Below, one piece after another: positions 19,601-29,313 of a DNA stretch of 64,000 nt. The stretch spans positions 1,256,609 through 1,320,608 of the forward strand of contig NZ_RRUE01000002.1 in assembly GCF_003892345.1 (NCBI RefSeq). Reading direction: 5' to 3'. The notes below the pieces were generated by a model that worked only from the letters and a program-made list of their open reading frames with translations, was not told the origin of the DNA and did not search any database. Numbering within the stretch: the first letter of the stretch is position 1; each line of letters starts with the position of its first letter. The translations under genes were made by a program, and so were the position numbers. The stretch is from Lautropia dentalis (GTDB lineage Bacteria; Pseudomonadota; Gammaproteobacteria; Burkholderiales; Burkholderiaceae_E).

Positions 19601-22600
19601 CGGTTTCTCCAGCAGCCACAACTTCGCCCGTGTATCGCATGCGGCCGGAGAAGGGGACGTGCGCCAGCAGCTCGAAGGCTTCCTCGATGAAGCCAGCGAC
19701 TGGAAGGCCGACATGCTGCCGACCGATCTGGCCGAGCTGCACAGCGATCCGGTCCGCGCGCCCGAACCGAAGACAGAATCCGAAGAAGAATCCGGCGACG
19801 ATGCCCTGTTCGGTGGTCCTGCATTCGACAGCGATGTGTCTTTCGATGCACCGCAATTTGGCAACGATGCCGCCTTCGATGATCCACGGTTCAGCAGCGA
19901 TGCCTCCTTCGATGCGCCGCCGTTCGGCAGCGACGTGGCGTTCGATGGCATCATGTCGTTTGGTGGCGAACTGAAGCTGGATGAAACGGTGGACCAGGGG
20001 CTGGATGCTGGCCTGTCGTTCGGCAGTGACGCGCTGTCTGGCGAACCCGGCCTGTCTGCCGGCTGGCCCGACGCCGCGGCCGATGGCGACATCGAGAACA
20101 TCCCGCTGCTGGACCTGGGTGGCGATACCCCGGCCGCAGACGCACCCGCCCTGTCGCAGTCGGCTGTGGCACCGGAGACGGCCGCCGCTGCGGCAGAACC
20201 TGCTGCCATTGCGCCGTCTGCGGTCGGGCCGACCGGCCAGGCAGCCATCGACGAGCCCGCCGCACCAGCGGAGCCTTCGGCTTTCGGGGCCGGTCTGCCA
20301 GAGGATCTGGCTGCCGAATTCGCGGCGGCGGGCCTCGACCCTTCGGCGCTCGATGCCGACGTGCTGGACGTGCCGACACTGTCGATGGACGACGCGTTTG
20401 ATGCAGATTCGTCCGGTCCGGAATCCGTGGCGACCGAAGCGGCAGCCACCGGGCCTGCCCATGCAGAATTTGCAGCCACTCAGCCGCTTGTGGCCGAAGC
20501 GCCCGCTGCACCGGAGCCCGTCGCTGCAGAACCTGCCATGGCGCCGACCGCTGCCGGGCAGGCCGACACGGCTGCTGTCCAGACATCGGCCACACCGGCC
20601 CAGCCCGCCTCTGGGGCGCACGAATCGCAGGTGCGCATCGGCGAGCGCCTGATCGATGCCGAGCTGTTCGAAATCTTCAACGCCGAGGCCGCCCAGTCGC
20701 GTGTTCGCATGAACGAGGACTGGTCCAGCTGGCAGGCGTCGGATGCGCTGCGCGCGCCGGAGTCGCTGGTGCGCACGCTGCACACGCTGGTGGGCACGAC
20801 CCGTCACGTGGGGCTGGTGCAGGTGCGTGGCATTGCTGCCTCGCTGGAAAAACTGCTGCTCAAGCAGCGCGAAACCTCCGTCGAACTGCCAGAGGCCATG
20901 AAGGCCAGCATGCAGGCCGCCATCGGCGTGGTCGACCGGATGCTGGGCGAATTTGCCGCGCGCATCGAGCCGGCGGCCGATCCGGAAACCGCCGCCCGCA
21001 TGGAAGCCCTGCTGGCTGGCTGGGATGCGGAAATCGCTGCCGCGGCCCAGCCGCAGAAACCGGCTGCACCGGCCGAGGAAAAACCGCGCGAAATGCGCGG
21101 CGAGGATCTGCTGAAGAAAGCCGCCGAGGTGCTCGGTGCCGCCCGCCGCGAGGCCCAGGAAAAACGCGATCCGCTGGCCGGTCTGGTGGACGAGATCGAT
21201 CCGGATCTGGGCCCTGTGTTCTTCGAGGAGGCCGAAGAGCTGATGCCGCAGGTGGACAACAACCTGCGCGAATGGCGCGAGCGTCCGGCCGACGGGTCGA
21301 TGCCTGCGGCGCTGATGCGCCTGTTCCACACCATCAAGGGCAGTGCCCGGATGGCTGGCGCCATGCGCTTCGGCCAGATGATTCACGAGCTGGAAACGCA
21401 GGTCGAGGAAGCGCTGGCCCAGCCGCCGGTGCAGCCCGCTACCATCGAGGCCGTGCTGTCGGGGTACGACCAGGCGGTATCGGCCTATGAGGTGATGCTG
21501 CATCCGGAACTGGCCGAGCAGCGCGCAGCCGAGGCCGGCACGCTGAAGCAGCAGTGCAGCGCTGCGGCGGGTGCTGCACATGCCGTCATGGATGACGGCG
21601 CAGACGCATCGGCCACCGCCGCATCGCCGGCCGCTGCTGTGGGAGCTGCCGGTGAGGCGCCAGCAACGGGCGAGGCCGTGCCGGTCTGCGCCCAGGCAGC
21701 CGCAGCGGCGGCCAAGGCGGCGGCGGCCAGGGCTGCCGTGGAAGCGGCCGCGGCCCGTACGGCCGATGAGCATCAGCTCGCCGAGACGGGTACCGGTGCG
21801 CTGCCCGATGCCGTCATGGCCGGTGCCGCTGCCAACCCGGCGGCTGCTGCCCAGCACGTCATCCGCGTGCGTGCCGACCTGCTCGACCGCATGGTGGCCG
21901 AGGCCGGCGAGGTGGCCATTGCCCGGGCGCGGCTGGACAGCGAGATGAGCCTGATCCGTTCGGCCATCAACGAGCTGACGGAAAACGTCAACCGCCTGCG
22001 CCTGCAGCTGCGCGAAATCGAGATTCAGGCCGACAACCAGATCCAGGCCAAGATCGCCCACTCCAACGAAACGGAAACCGAATTCGACCCGCTCGAATTC
22101 GACCGCTACACCCGCTTCCAGGAAGTGACGCGGATGCTGGCCGAGTCGGTCAACGACGTATCCACCGTGCAGCAGAACGCGCTGCGTGCGCTGGATGCCG
22201 CCATGCAGGACCTGGCACGTCAGGGGCAGGTGAGCCGCAGTCTGCAGCAGAGCCTGATGCGGGTGCGGATGGTGGCGTTTTCCACCATCAACGACCGTCT
22301 CTACCGCGTGGTGCGTCAGGCCGGCAAGGACACCGGCAAGCGCGTGACCCTGGAAATCAAGGGGGGCCAGGCCGAAATCGACCGCAACGTGCTGGACCGC
22401 ATGGCCGGCCCGATCGAACACATCCTGCGCAACTCGGTGGCGCATGGGGTGGAAGATGCGGCACGCCGCGCCACCGTGGGAAAGCCTGAAGTGGGCGAAC
22501 TCACCATCGAGGTGTCGCAGGATGGCAACGAGGTCATCATGCGCTTCCTCGATGACGGGGCCGGCCTGGATTATCCGCGCATCGAGGCCCGGGCGCGCGA

Positions 22601-23678
22601 GCGTGGCCTGATCGCCCCCGAGCATCAGCCCACCGAACGTGAACTGGCGCAGATGATTTTCGCGCCCGGCTTTTCCACCGCCAAACAGGTGACGGCGCTG
22701 GCCGGCCGCGGCGTGGGCATGGATGTGGTGCGTGCCGAAGTGGCCGGCCTGGGTGGCCGTATCGACGTGGACTCCACGGCGGGCAAGGGCAGCTGCTTCA
22801 CCGTGCACCTGCCGGTGTCGCTGGCCGTGACCCAGGTGGTGCTGCTGGAAATCGAGGGCGGCAAGTTTGCGGTGCAGAGCGCCCTGGTCGAGCAGATCGT
22901 GCAGATGAAGCCCGAGGCGCTCACCGAGGCCTACCAGGCCGGCAGGGTGGAAGTGGCCGGTGAGCGCGTGCCGTTCTACTTCCTCGGTAGCCTGCTGGAA
23001 ATTCCGGGGGTGAAACCCTCGGCCCAGCGGGTGGCGCCGGTGGTGGTGCTGCGCGCCGGTGCCACACGGATTGCCCTGCACGTGGACACGGTGGTGCCCA
23101 ACCAGGAGGTGGTGATCAAGCACATCGGCCCGCAACTGGCCCGTCTGGCCGGGGTGGCCGGCGCCACGGTGCTGGGCAACGGTGACATCGTGCTGATCCT
23201 GAACCCGGTGCAGCTGGCCATGGCCCGCGTGGCCGGCCAGTTGGGCAAGGTCAAGGCAGCCACCTTCAGCGCCAGCGAGCTGCAGACGGCTGCCACCGTG
23301 ATGGTGGTGGACGACTCGGTGACGGTGCGCAAGGTCACGCAGCGCCTGCTGGTGCGCGAGGGCTACAACGTACTGCTGGCCAAGGACGGTGTGGATGCGC
23401 TGCGCCAGATGCAGGAGGTGATTCCGGACGTGATGCTGGTGGACATCGAGATGCCGCGCATGGACGGCTTCGACCTGACGAAGAACGTGCGCGAACATGC
23501 CGACTACGCCAACGTGCCGATCATCATGATCACCTCGCGTACCGCCGACAAGCACCGCAACCACGCGCTGTCGCTGGGGGTGGATGTGTTCCTCGGCAAG
23601 CCCTTCTCGGAGGACGAGCTGCTGCGGCACGTGAAGAGCTTCGCCAGCCAGCGGGCACCGCGGGCGGTGATGAGCTGA
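16668..23678 (+). CDS. chpA: Hybrid chemotaxis histidine kinase ChpA (PilL)
   Basis: About 2336 residues from the GTG at 16668; TTG 16650 and ATG 16692 are alternatives, and AAGGG before the GTG favours it. Several phosphotransfer domains are visible: FHTLKGSSRM (His768), LHTLVGTTRHVG (His1372), FHTIKGSARM (His1554) and a possible N-terminal one around HQTHGALQ. They are joined by very long Ala/Pro/Asp-rich linkers. Then come dimerisation, ATPase (EHILRNSVAHGVEDA, DDGAGLDYPRIE, GRGVGMDVVRAEVAGLGGRI), CheW and a receiver (VVDDSVTVRKVTQ, Asp2259 in MLVDIEMPRMDGF). It phosphorylates PilG and PilH. No pilK or chpB follows. Confidence 0.95.
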   Translation: MEHSNNIDMMTLSWTVPEIRESLQHVAQALDELLASPHSQDAIKRARLHLHQTHGALQVADLPGVTMLTDEAEQVMMAFEAGTVHPDAQNIATLKQVLRAVVEYLEDMQASGVMVPALVLYPYYRDLVGVRKVLQPDPTVLFDIDLDRSLPAAVRAQLSNAPDREERAQHAARYFERALPALIRGENVVAAVDALHEAMARLLRYQPHAGARLFYWLSYALIDGIKHGALKVDLATRRAVGRINIQNRHLFTGQAEVPAQFIKELLLLLAQAGAGSPAIDEVRRHFHLDVLVPAGYDRPRYGLADPGTLHAAREALTQIHRSWEKIAGGTQGEEQAFADAVTTLNRALAQTPYAGLGMLGRTLATMPQALGSVEGRVREMLAIEVATAVLFMEEALAGALRSNPSYDDRAQELATRISSLLAHPETFDPTPLPWLVALSSQASERMTQSAFVGELKHNLSTCEQALDDYFRDETAVSRLEGVEPLLLETAAVFTLLEFRDAATACRDIIRQVDDVVHARVSLDDARRRRLADGVSSVGFFVETLLQSEGRARRFRFDEARGMLFEDMSLPLVAEETVAEEGVPEGLSLADAADGSRAAADQAAPDTSAADAAAADAALAVAAATEPVAQAPAARMTGVTEDAAPAMHGMVAAEMTAAGTVAAGTVAAGLVAEDVFAAAAATDTAATVQVPAAAETAAEPAPVESTEPALPEGVLEDGSVELSPDEAELHEIFMMEATEVLDAIAENLVIVRRAPDDREAMTTIRRGFHTLKGSSRMVGLDAFGEAAWAFEQMMNHWLAEDRDGTPALFELIGEGADFFRRWAEQLQVAPRRVLDASLLVARCNAFPDKPAAVEKSAVTEKPAAPQPAVVQPAVAQEPAPEQADLPVAEQADLSALGMDAADPFGSGDLSVDGALNPDDESLPTLDLDNALNLGDGPSGDLTLGDASSMSFDGESSAEFDEISLDSDVPADMPVVAKDDGFSSSHNFARVSHAAGEGDVRQQLEGFLDEASDWKADMLPTDLAELHSDPVRAPEPKTESEEESGDDALFGGPAFDSDVSFDAPQFGNDAAFDDPRFSSDASFDAPPFGSDVAFDGIMSFGGELKLDETVDQGLDAGLSFGSDALSGEPGLSAGWPDAAADGDIENIPLLDLGGDTPAADAPALSQSAVAPETAAAAAEPAAIAPSAVGPTGQAAIDEPAAPAEPSAFGAGLPEDLAAEFAAAGLDPSALDADVLDVPTLSMDDAFDADSSGPESVATEAAATGPAHAEFAATQPLVAEAPAAPEPVAAEPAMAPTAAGQADTAAVQTSATPAQPASGAHESQVRIGERLIDAELFEIFNAEAAQSRVRMNEDWSSWQASDALRAPESLVRTLHTLVGTTRHVGLVQVRGIAASLEKLLLKQRETSVELPEAMKASMQAAIGVVDRMLGEFAARIEPAADPETAARMEALLAGWDAEIAAAAQPQKPAAPAEEKPREMRGEDLLKKAAEVLGAARREAQEKRDPLAGLVDEIDPDLGPVFFEEAEELMPQVDNNLREWRERPADGSMPAALMRLFHTIKGSARMAGAMRFGQMIHELETQVEEALAQPPVQPATIEAVLSGYDQAVSAYEVMLHPELAEQRAAEAGTLKQQCSAAAGAAHAVMDDGADASATAASPAAAVGAAGEAPATGEAVPVCAQAAAAAAKAAAARAAVEAAAARTADEHQLAETGTGALPDAVMAGAAANPAAAAQHVIRVRADLLDRMVAEAGEVAIARARLDSEMSLIRSAINELTENVNRLRLQLREIEIQADNQIQAKIAHSNETETEFDPLEFDRYTRFQEVTRMLAESVNDVSTVQQNALRALDAAMQDLARQGQVSRSLQQSLMRVRMVAFSTINDRLYRVVRQAGKDTGKRVTLEIKGGQAEIDRNVLDRMAGPIEHILRNSVAHGVEDAARRATVGKPEVGELTIEVSQDGNEVIMRFLDDGAGLDYPRIEARARERGLIAPEHQPTERELAQMIFAPGFSTAKQVTALAGRGVGMDVVRAEVAGLGGRIDVDSTAGKGSCFTVHLPVSLAVTQVVLLEIEGGKFAVQSALVEQIVQMKPEALTEAYQAGRVEVAGERVPFYFLGSLLEIPGVKPSAQRVAPVVVLRAGATRIALHVDTVVPNQEVVIKHIGPQLARLAGVAGATVLGNGDIVLILNPVQLAMARVAGQLGKVKAATFSASELQTAATVMVVDDSVTVRKVTQRLLVREGYNVLLAKDGVDALRQMQEVIPDVMLVDIEMPRMDGFDLTKNVREHADYANVPIIMITSRTADKHRNHALSLGVDVFLGKPFSEDELLRHVKSFASQRAPRAVMS

Positions 23679-24091
23679 GGGTCAGCGGCGGCGGCCGGCG
23701 CGTGATCCGGTCGCGGTTCTTCCCGGCCGGGGCGGCTTGCGTGGCTGCCCTGGCAGACAGGTGGGAGGGGCACTTTTCCGGCTTGGCTGCGCTGTGCGCA
23801 GAAGGCGCCGGAAAGGCACCCCTACCGCCTGTCCTTGTGAGATCGTGGCCGTTCGGAGACGCCGGATCGCTGGCTTTGCGCCGGAAACAGCCCTTGTTTC
23901 GCTGATGGATCCCATCAGCGCCAGAAACGTTTCGCCGCGGGTGCAGCGTAGAATGCCCAGTCGGGGGATCATGTGCGTTTGCCATGGCCCCGTGTGTATG
24001 TACGCAACGGCGCGGTCTGCCGTATCCATTCGTGCGGGCCGGAAGGCTCCGGATGGGGCGGCTGCGTGGTTGCCGACCGGGAAGAGGGTGT
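23679..24091. other. Intergenic region between chpA and ppc
   Basis: About 410 bp without a convincing gene. The left half holds a large imperfect hairpin (23756-23833); the right half should carry the ppc promoter, and GAAGAGGG precedes the ppc start. Confidence 0.55.
23756..23833. repeat. Long imperfect inverted repeat (78 bp hairpin)
   Basis: The left arm starts GACAGGTGGGAGGGGCACTT. The reverse complement of the right arm starts GACAGGCGGTAGGGGTGCCT, so about 30 bp pair with a few mismatches. The tip CTGCGC-TGT-GCGCAG is a perfect inverted repeat at about 23788-23802. There is no T-run. It could be a transcript-end structure for chpA or a small mobile palindrome of the REP/MITE kind. Confidence 0.7.
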
Positions 24092-27025
24092 ATGAACGAA
24101 GCAACGACGCAGGACAAGGCCAAGGACCAGCCCCTGATCGACGACATCCGGCTGCTGGGCCGGCTGCTGGGCGAGGTGATTCGCGAGCACGAGGGCGAAA
24201 AGGCCTATGCACTGACCGAGGAGATCCGCCAGCTGTCGGTGGCGGCACGGCACCAGGATGACCAGCACGCCAGCGAACGGCTCAAGGCGCTGCTCAAGGG
24301 TCTGACCGACCAGCAGGCCATCAGCGTCATCCGTGCCTTCACCTTCTTCAGCCACCTGGCCAATCTGGCCGAAGACCAGCACTACATCCGCCGCCGTGCC
24401 GTGCACGAGCGCGCCGGCAGCATCAACGAGGGCAGCCTCTCGCACACCTGGCAGCGCATGTACCAAGCCGGCATCAGCCGTGACGAGGTGGCGGGCATGC
24501 TGGCCCATGCACACCTCTCGCCGGTTCTCACGGCGCACCCCACCGAGGTGCAGCGCCAGAGCATTCTGGACATCGAGCACAGCATCGCAGCCCTGCTGGC
24601 CGAGCGGGACGCCATCCGCCTCGCGGCACTGGCGGCACGGGCCGAATCGGCGGCCGAAGCAGCGCAGGCCGCCGGGACATCTGGCGCCGCACCGGCTGGC
24701 AGCTCCTCCTCGACGGGGGAAGCGGCGACGACTGTCGCTGCCCGGCCGGCCGGCAGCGCGCTGGAAGAAGCGGCCCGCGTGGACCACCGTCTGCTGCGCG
24801 AGCTGGCCACCAACGAGGCCCGGCTGCGTGCGCACATCACACAGCTCTGGCACACGCGGCTGCTGCGCTTTGCCAAACTGACGGTGGCCGACGAAATAGA
24901 AAATTCGCTCTCGTACTACAGAGCCACGTTCCTGCCGGAAATTCCCCGCCTGTATGCCGACATCGAAGAAGCGCTCGAGGGCCGGCGCGTGGCGCCTTTC
25001 CTGCGCATGGGGCAGTGGATCGGCGGGGACCGTGACGGCAATCCCAACGTGTCGGCCGAGACCCTGTCGCTGGCCCTGCAGCGGCAGTCGGACGTGGTGC
25101 TGCAGCATTATCTGGCCGAAGTGGCACACCTGCAGCGCGAGCTGTCGCTGTCGGTGATGCGCAGCCCGGTCAACGAGGCCATGAAGGCGCTGGCCGACCG
25201 CGGCAACGTCACCAGCGCGCACCGGCAGGACGAACCCTACCGGCGGGCGCTGGCGGGCATGCGCGCCCGGCTGGAGGCCACGCAGCGTGTTCTGGCGGGA
25301 GGCGAGACGGCGGCGCAGCAGGGCATGGATTTTCCGCCCTATGCGCACGCCGGCGTGTTTCTGGAAGACCTGCGCACCATCGACCATGCTCTCACCGCGC
25401 AGCACTGCGAAGCCATTGCCCAGCACCGGCTGCGGCCGCTGATGCGGGCGGTGGAGGTGTTCGGCTTCCATCTGGCCACGGTGGACCTGCGGCAAAGCTC
25501 CGACCAGCACGAACTGGTGGTGGCCGACCTGCTGTCCGTGGCCCGCATCGAGCCCGACTATCTGGCGCTGGACGAAGCCGGCCGTCGTGCCGTATTGCTG
25601 CGGGCGCTCGACGAAGCACGTCCGCTGCGTGTGCCCGATGCCCAGTACCAGCCGCTCACGCTGAAGGAGCTGGACATCTTCCAGACGGCCCGCCACATGC
25701 GTGAACGCTATGGGGCTGCTGCCATTCGTCACGCCATCATCAGCCACACCGAAACGGTCAGCGACCTGCTGGAAGTGCTGGTGCTGCAGAAGGAAGTGGG
25801 CCTGCTGCGCGGCACGCTCGATGCCGACGCCGTGGCCAGCCTGATTGCCGTGCCGCTGTTCGAAACCATCGAGGACCTGCGCAATGCGCCGGGCATCATG
25901 GGCGACTTCTACCGCCTGCCGGGCGTGGCCGCCATGATCCAGCGCAGCGGCGGCGAGCAGGACATCATGCTCGGCTATTCCGACAGCAACAAGGATGGCG
26001 GCATTTTCACCAGCAACTGGGAGCTTTACCGCGCCGAGCTGGCCCTGGTGGCCCTGTTCGACCAGCTGGGCCGCGAATTCCGGCCGGTGCGCCTGCGCAT
26101 GTTCCATGGCCGGGGTGGCACGGTGGGCCGCGGCGGTGGCCCCAGCTACCAGGCCATTCTGGCGCAGCCGCATGGCACCGTGCGCGGCCAGATCCGCCTC
26201 ACCGAACAGGGCGAGGTGATCGGTTCCAAATACAGCAACCCGGACATCGGCCGCCGCAACCTCGAAACGCTGGTGGCCGCCACGCTGGAAGCCAGCCTGC
26301 TGCCGCCACCGGCCGACGTGCCCGAGGCCTTCCTGCAGGCCGCGCAGACGCTCTCCAACGACAGCATGGCCGCCTACCGGGCGCTGGTGTACGAAACCCC
26401 GGGCTTCGACACCTATTTCTTCCAGGCCACCCCCATCCGCGAAATTGCCGAACTCAACATCGGCTCGCGCCCGGCCTCGCGCAAGGCTACCCAGCGCATC
26501 GAGGACCTGCGGGCCATCCCGTGGGGCTTCAGCTGGGGCCAGTGCCGCCTGATCCTGCCCGGCTGGTATGGGTTTGGCAGCGCCGTGGCCAGGCTGCGCG
26601 AGCAGATGGGCGACGAGGCCGCCACCACCCTGCTGCGCCAGATGCACGCGCAGTGGCCGTTCTTCCGCACGCTGCTGTCGAACATCGACATGGTGCTGGC
26701 CAAGAGCGATCTGGCGCTGGCCGTGCGCTATGCCGATCTGGTGAGCGACGAGGCCCTGCGCCGTACCGTGCTGGAAAAGATCGACACCGAGTGGCAGCGC
26801 ACCCAGGAAGCCATGCGGCTGATCACCGGCGTGGACCATCGCCTGGCCGGCAACCCGTCGCTGGCGCGTTCCATTGCCCACCGCTTCCCGTACATCGACC
26901 CGCTGCATCACCTGCAGGTGGAGCTGATCAGCCGCTACCGGGCCGGCAACCAGGCGCAGGAGGTGAAGGGCGGCATTCACATCACCATCAACGGCATTGC
27001 TGCCGGGCTGCGCAATACGGGGTGA
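24092..27025 (+). CDS. ppc: Phosphoenolpyruvate carboxylase
   Basis: 977 residues. Adds bicarbonate to phosphoenolpyruvate to make oxaloacetate, refilling the TCA cycle. The catalytic histidine is in [13 protein letters not shown] (about residue 150), the substrate-binding [10 protein letters not shown] near 630, and the mobile glycine-rich loop [14 protein letters not shown] near 672; the C-terminus ends RNTG, as is typical. An Ala/Gly-rich insert of about 50 residues (about 180-230) follows the first catalytic block. The start MNEATTQDK has GAAGAGGG upstream. Confidence 0.97.
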   Translation: MNEATTQDKAKDQPLIDDIRLLGRLLGEVIREHEGEKAYALTEEIRQLSVAARHQDDQHASERLKALLKGLTDQQAISVIRAFTFFSHLANLAEDQHYIRRRAVHERAGSINEGSLSHTWQRMYQAGISRDEVAGMLAHAHLSPVLTAHPTEVQRQSILDIEHSIAALLAERDAIRLAALAARAESAAEAAQAAGTSGAAPAGSSSSTGEAATTVAARPAGSALEEAARVDHRLLRELATNEARLRAHITQLWHTRLLRFAKLTVADEIENSLSYYRATFLPEIPRLYADIEEALEGRRVAPFLRMGQWIGGDRDGNPNVSAETLSLALQRQSDVVLQHYLAEVAHLQRELSLSVMRSPVNEAMKALADRGNVTSAHRQDEPYRRALAGMRARLEATQRVLAGGETAAQQGMDFPPYAHAGVFLEDLRTIDHALTAQHCEAIAQHRLRPLMRAVEVFGFHLATVDLRQSSDQHELVVADLLSVARIEPDYLALDEAGRRAVLLRALDEARPLRVPDAQYQPLTLKELDIFQTARHMRERYGAAAIRHAIISHTETVSDLLEVLVLQKEVGLLRGTLDADAVASLIAVPLFETIEDLRNAPGIMGDFYRLPGVAAMIQRSGGEQDIMLGYSDSNKDGGIFTSNWELYRAELALVALFDQLGREFRPVRLRMFHGRGGTVGRGGGPSYQAILAQPHGTVRGQIRLTEQGEVIGSKYSNPDIGRRNLETLVAATLEASLLPPPADVPEAFLQAAQTLSNDSMAAYRALVYETPGFDTYFFQATPIREIAELNIGSRPASRKATQRIEDLRAIPWGFSWGQCRLILPGWYGFGSAVARLREQMGDEAATTLLRQMHAQWPFFRTLLSNIDMVLAKSDLALAVRYADLVSDEALRRTVLEKIDTEWQRTQEAMRLITGVDHRLAGNPSLARSIAHRFPYIDPLHHLQVELISRYRAGNQAQEVKGGIHITINGIAAGLRNTG

Positions 27026-27080
27026 TGGGGCTACTCTAAGGCTACAATGGCGGGCGTTACCCTGATCTTCGTGCGCTGCC

Positions 27081-27512
27081 ATGTCCGCTCCCGCCCATGT
27101 CCTGCTGGCCTTCGACTTCGGTGAGAAGCGCATTGGCGTGGCCACGGGCAACACGCTGACCGGTGCCGCACAGCCGCTGGGCACCGTGGCCGAAACCACC
27201 GCCGACGGCCGCTTTGCGCGCATCGGTGCGCTGATCCGCGAATGGCAGCCGGCCCGGCTGGTGGTGGGCCGGCCATTGCATCCGGACGGTGCAGCCCACG
27301 AGGTCACAGCCCGTGCCGAACGCTTTGCCCGCCAGCTCGAAGGCCGCTTCGGCCTGCCGGTGTCACTGGTGGACGAGCGCTACAGCTCGGTGGCGGCGCA
27401 GGCCCGCCTGCGCGCCCAGGGCCGCGGTGCCCGCGGGCGGGCGGCACAGGGCGACGACGCCATGGCGGCCGCCATCATTCTTGAACAGTACCTGAGCGAG
27501 GCACAGGCATGA
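27081..27512 (+). CDS. ruvX: Putative pre-16S rRNA nuclease RuvX/YqgF
   Basis: 143 residues with the RNase H-like YqgF fold: [17 protein letters not shown] (first catalytic aspartate), [25 protein letters not shown] and [16 protein letters not shown] (terminal aspartates). The family processes the 5' end of 16S rRNA and has been linked to Holliday junctions. It overlaps pyrR by ATGA; this yqgF-pyrR-pyrB order is common in proteobacteria. Confidence 0.93.
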   Translation: MSAPAHVLLAFDFGEKRIGVATGNTLTGAAQPLGTVAETTADGRFARIGALIREWQPARLVVGRPLHPDGAAHEVTARAERFARQLEGRFGLPVSLVDERYSSVAAQARLRAQGRGARGRAAQGDDAMAAAIILEQYLSEAQA

Positions 27513-28150
27513 GCACTTCACCAGGCGTCACCCCCCTGCCGGCAGATGCCGAGACGCTGTTTGCGCGGCTGCGCGATGCACTGAAAAAGGATCTGGGCCT
27601 TGCCGGCGCTGGCGCAACTGCAGCGCCGGAGGCCGCAGGCCATGCTGTGCCGGCGCCGTCACCGGCATCGGTACCGGCGTCGGGAGAAGGGCAGGGAACG
27701 GCGGATGCGGAGGCGCAGGCCCCTGCCTTCATCGGCATCCACACCGGGGGCGCCTGGCTGGCAGCACGGCTGCATGCAGAGCTGGGGCTCGGCTCGCCGC
27801 TGGGTTTTCTCTCCAGTGCCTTTTACCGCGATGACGTGCAGGCCCGGGGCCTGTCGGCACGGATGCAGCCCACGAAAATCGATTTCGACGTGAACGGCCG
27901 CGATATCGTGCTGGTCGACGACATCCTGCACACCGGCCGCACCATTCGCGCGGCCCTGAACGAAATTTTCGACTACGGGCGCCCGGCGCGCGTGCGGCTG
28001 GCCGTGCTGCTCGACCGGGGCGGACGCGAACTGCCGGTACGGGCCGATTATCTGGGGGCCGAACTGGCGCTGCAGCCCGGTGAAAAGCTGGTGCTCAGCC
28101 AGCGTACCAGCGGGATGTTCGAACTGCGGGTCGAGCGGCCCGGCAGCTGA
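27509..28150 (+). CDS. pyrR: PyrR-like phosphoribosyltransferase / pyrimidine operon regulator
   Basis: 213 residues. The PRPP-binding motif is [20 protein letters not shown], with [16 protein letters not shown] before it and [17 protein letters not shown] after it, all typical of PyrR. PyrR senses UMP and may have uracil phosphoribosyltransferase activity. About 40 extra Ala/Pro-rich residues are inserted near positions 32-70, unlike the ~170-residue family norm. It overlaps ruvX by four bases and precedes pyrB, fitting a role in pyrimidine control; no RNA antiterminator of the Bacillus type was recognised. Confidence 0.88.
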   Translation: MSTSPGVTPLPADAETLFARLRDALKKDLGLAGAGATAAPEAAGHAVPAPSPASVPASGEGQGTADAEAQAPAFIGIHTGGAWLAARLHAELGLGSPLGFLSSAFYRDDVQARGLSARMQPTKIDFDVNGRDIVLVDDILHTGRTIRAALNEIFDYGRPARVRLAVLLDRGGRELPVRADYLGAELALQPGEKLVLSQRTSGMFELRVERPGS

Positions 28151-28162
28151 TTTCAAACGATG

Positions 28163-28190
28163 ACGCCCGCCATGATGCGGGCGTTTTCTT
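28163..28190 (+). terminator. Hairpin terminator between pyrR and pyrB
   Basis: ACGCCCGC at 28163-28170 pairs with GCGGGCGT at 28177-28184, followed by TTTTCTT. It ends 37 bp before pyrB, so it may end the ruvX-pyrR transcript or act as an attenuator for pyrB. Confidence 0.8.
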
Positions 28191-28226
28191 GTCTGGCAGG
28201 AACCGGCAGAGAGGGAAGGGAACAAC

Positions 28227-29180
28227 ATGCAGATGCAACAGGTACAAGTGGGCAAGGACGGGCGGCTGCGCCACCTGCTCACGCTGGAAGGACTGTCGCG
28301 CGACATGATCCATAAAATTCTGGACAACGCGTCGTCATTTCTCAATGTGTCGGACCGGCAGATCAAGAAGGTGCCCCTGCTGCGCGGCCGTTCGGTATTC
28401 AACCTCTTTTTCGAGGATTCCACCCGCACCCGCACCACCTTCGAAATAGCCGCCACCCGCCTGTCGGCCGACGTGGTGAATCTCAACATCAGCACCTCCT
28501 CCACCCGGAAGGGTGAATCGCTGCTCGACACCATCGACAACCTGCAGGCCATGGCGGCCGACCTCTTCGTGGTGCGCCACAGCCAGAGCGGTACCGCGCA
28601 CCTGATTGCCCAGCACGTGGGCGAACACGTGCACGTGGTCAATGCCGGTGACGGCCGCCATGCCCACCCCACGCAGGGGCTGCTGGACATGTACACCATC
28701 CGGCACTTCAAGAAGGACTTCACGCAGCTCAGCGTGGCCATCGTGGGTGACATCACCCATTCGCGCGTGGCCCGTTCGGACATCCATGCCCTGACCACGC
28801 TGGGTGTGCCCGACGTGCGCGTGGTGGGGCCGCTCACGCTGCTGCCGGGCGGACTGGAGCAGCTGGGCGTGACCCTCTACACCGACATGCGTGCCGCACT
28901 GAAGGATGTGGACGTGGTGATCATGCTGCGCCTGCAGAACGAGCGCATGAACGGCGCACTGCTGCCCAGCGCACAGGAGTATTTCCGCGCCTGGGGTCTG
29001 ACCCGCGAAAAACTGGCGCTGGCCAAACCCGATGCCATCGTCATGCACCCCGGACCGATGAACCGCGGGGTGGAAATCGAATCTGCCGTGGCCGATGGCC
29101 CGCAGGCCGTGATCCTGCAGCAGGTCACCTTCGGCATTGCCGTGCGCATGGCCGTGATGAGCATGCTGGCCGCCGGTTGA
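28227..29180 (+). CDS. pyrB: Aspartate carbamoyltransferase, catalytic subunit
   Basis: 317 residues. Catalyses carbamoyl phosphate plus aspartate to carbamoyl aspartate, the committed step of pyrimidine synthesis. [16 protein letters not shown] is the carbamoyl-phosphate loop, [14 protein letters not shown] and [19 protein letters not shown] carry active-site residues, and [12 protein letters not shown] closes the aspartate site. The N-terminal extension ([20 protein letters not shown]) resembles the Pseudomonas class A enzyme, which assembles with an inactive dihydroorotase; that partner is the next gene. Confidence 0.96.
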   Translation: MQMQQVQVGKDGRLRHLLTLEGLSRDMIHKILDNASSFLNVSDRQIKKVPLLRGRSVFNLFFEDSTRTRTTFEIAATRLSADVVNLNISTSSTRKGESLLDTIDNLQAMAADLFVVRHSQSGTAHLIAQHVGEHVHVVNAGDGRHAHPTQGLLDMYTIRHFKKDFTQLSVAIVGDITHSRVARSDIHALTTLGVPDVRVVGPLTLLPGGLEQLGVTLYTDMRAALKDVDVVIMLRLQNERMNGALLPSAQEYFRAWGLTREKLALAKPDAIVMHPGPMNRGVEIESAVADGPQAVILQQVTFGIAVRMAVMSMLAAG

Positions 29181-29313
29181 GCACCGCCGGCACACCGGAC
29201 GAATGAACGGGGCGACAGAATGCGATGAACATCCGGCGGGTGCGCCGAACGGCGTCACCGGCAGCCATGTGCGTCACGTCGCCATGAAACAGGAATGAAA
29301 GGTGGATATTTTG

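Noticed and set aside
19527..23630. Open frame of 1367 codons opposite chpA
   Set aside because: Antisense shadow of the chpA kinase; His/Arg/Gln-rich nonsense protein with no domain.
23969..27307. Open frame of 1112 codons opposite ppc and ruvX
   Set aside because: Crosses two real genes on the other strand and has no recognisable domain; a shadow.
28163..28190. PyrR-binding riboswitch-like antiterminator
   Set aside because: Only a simple terminator hairpin is visible; no alternative antiterminator pairing or PyrR-box could be made out.
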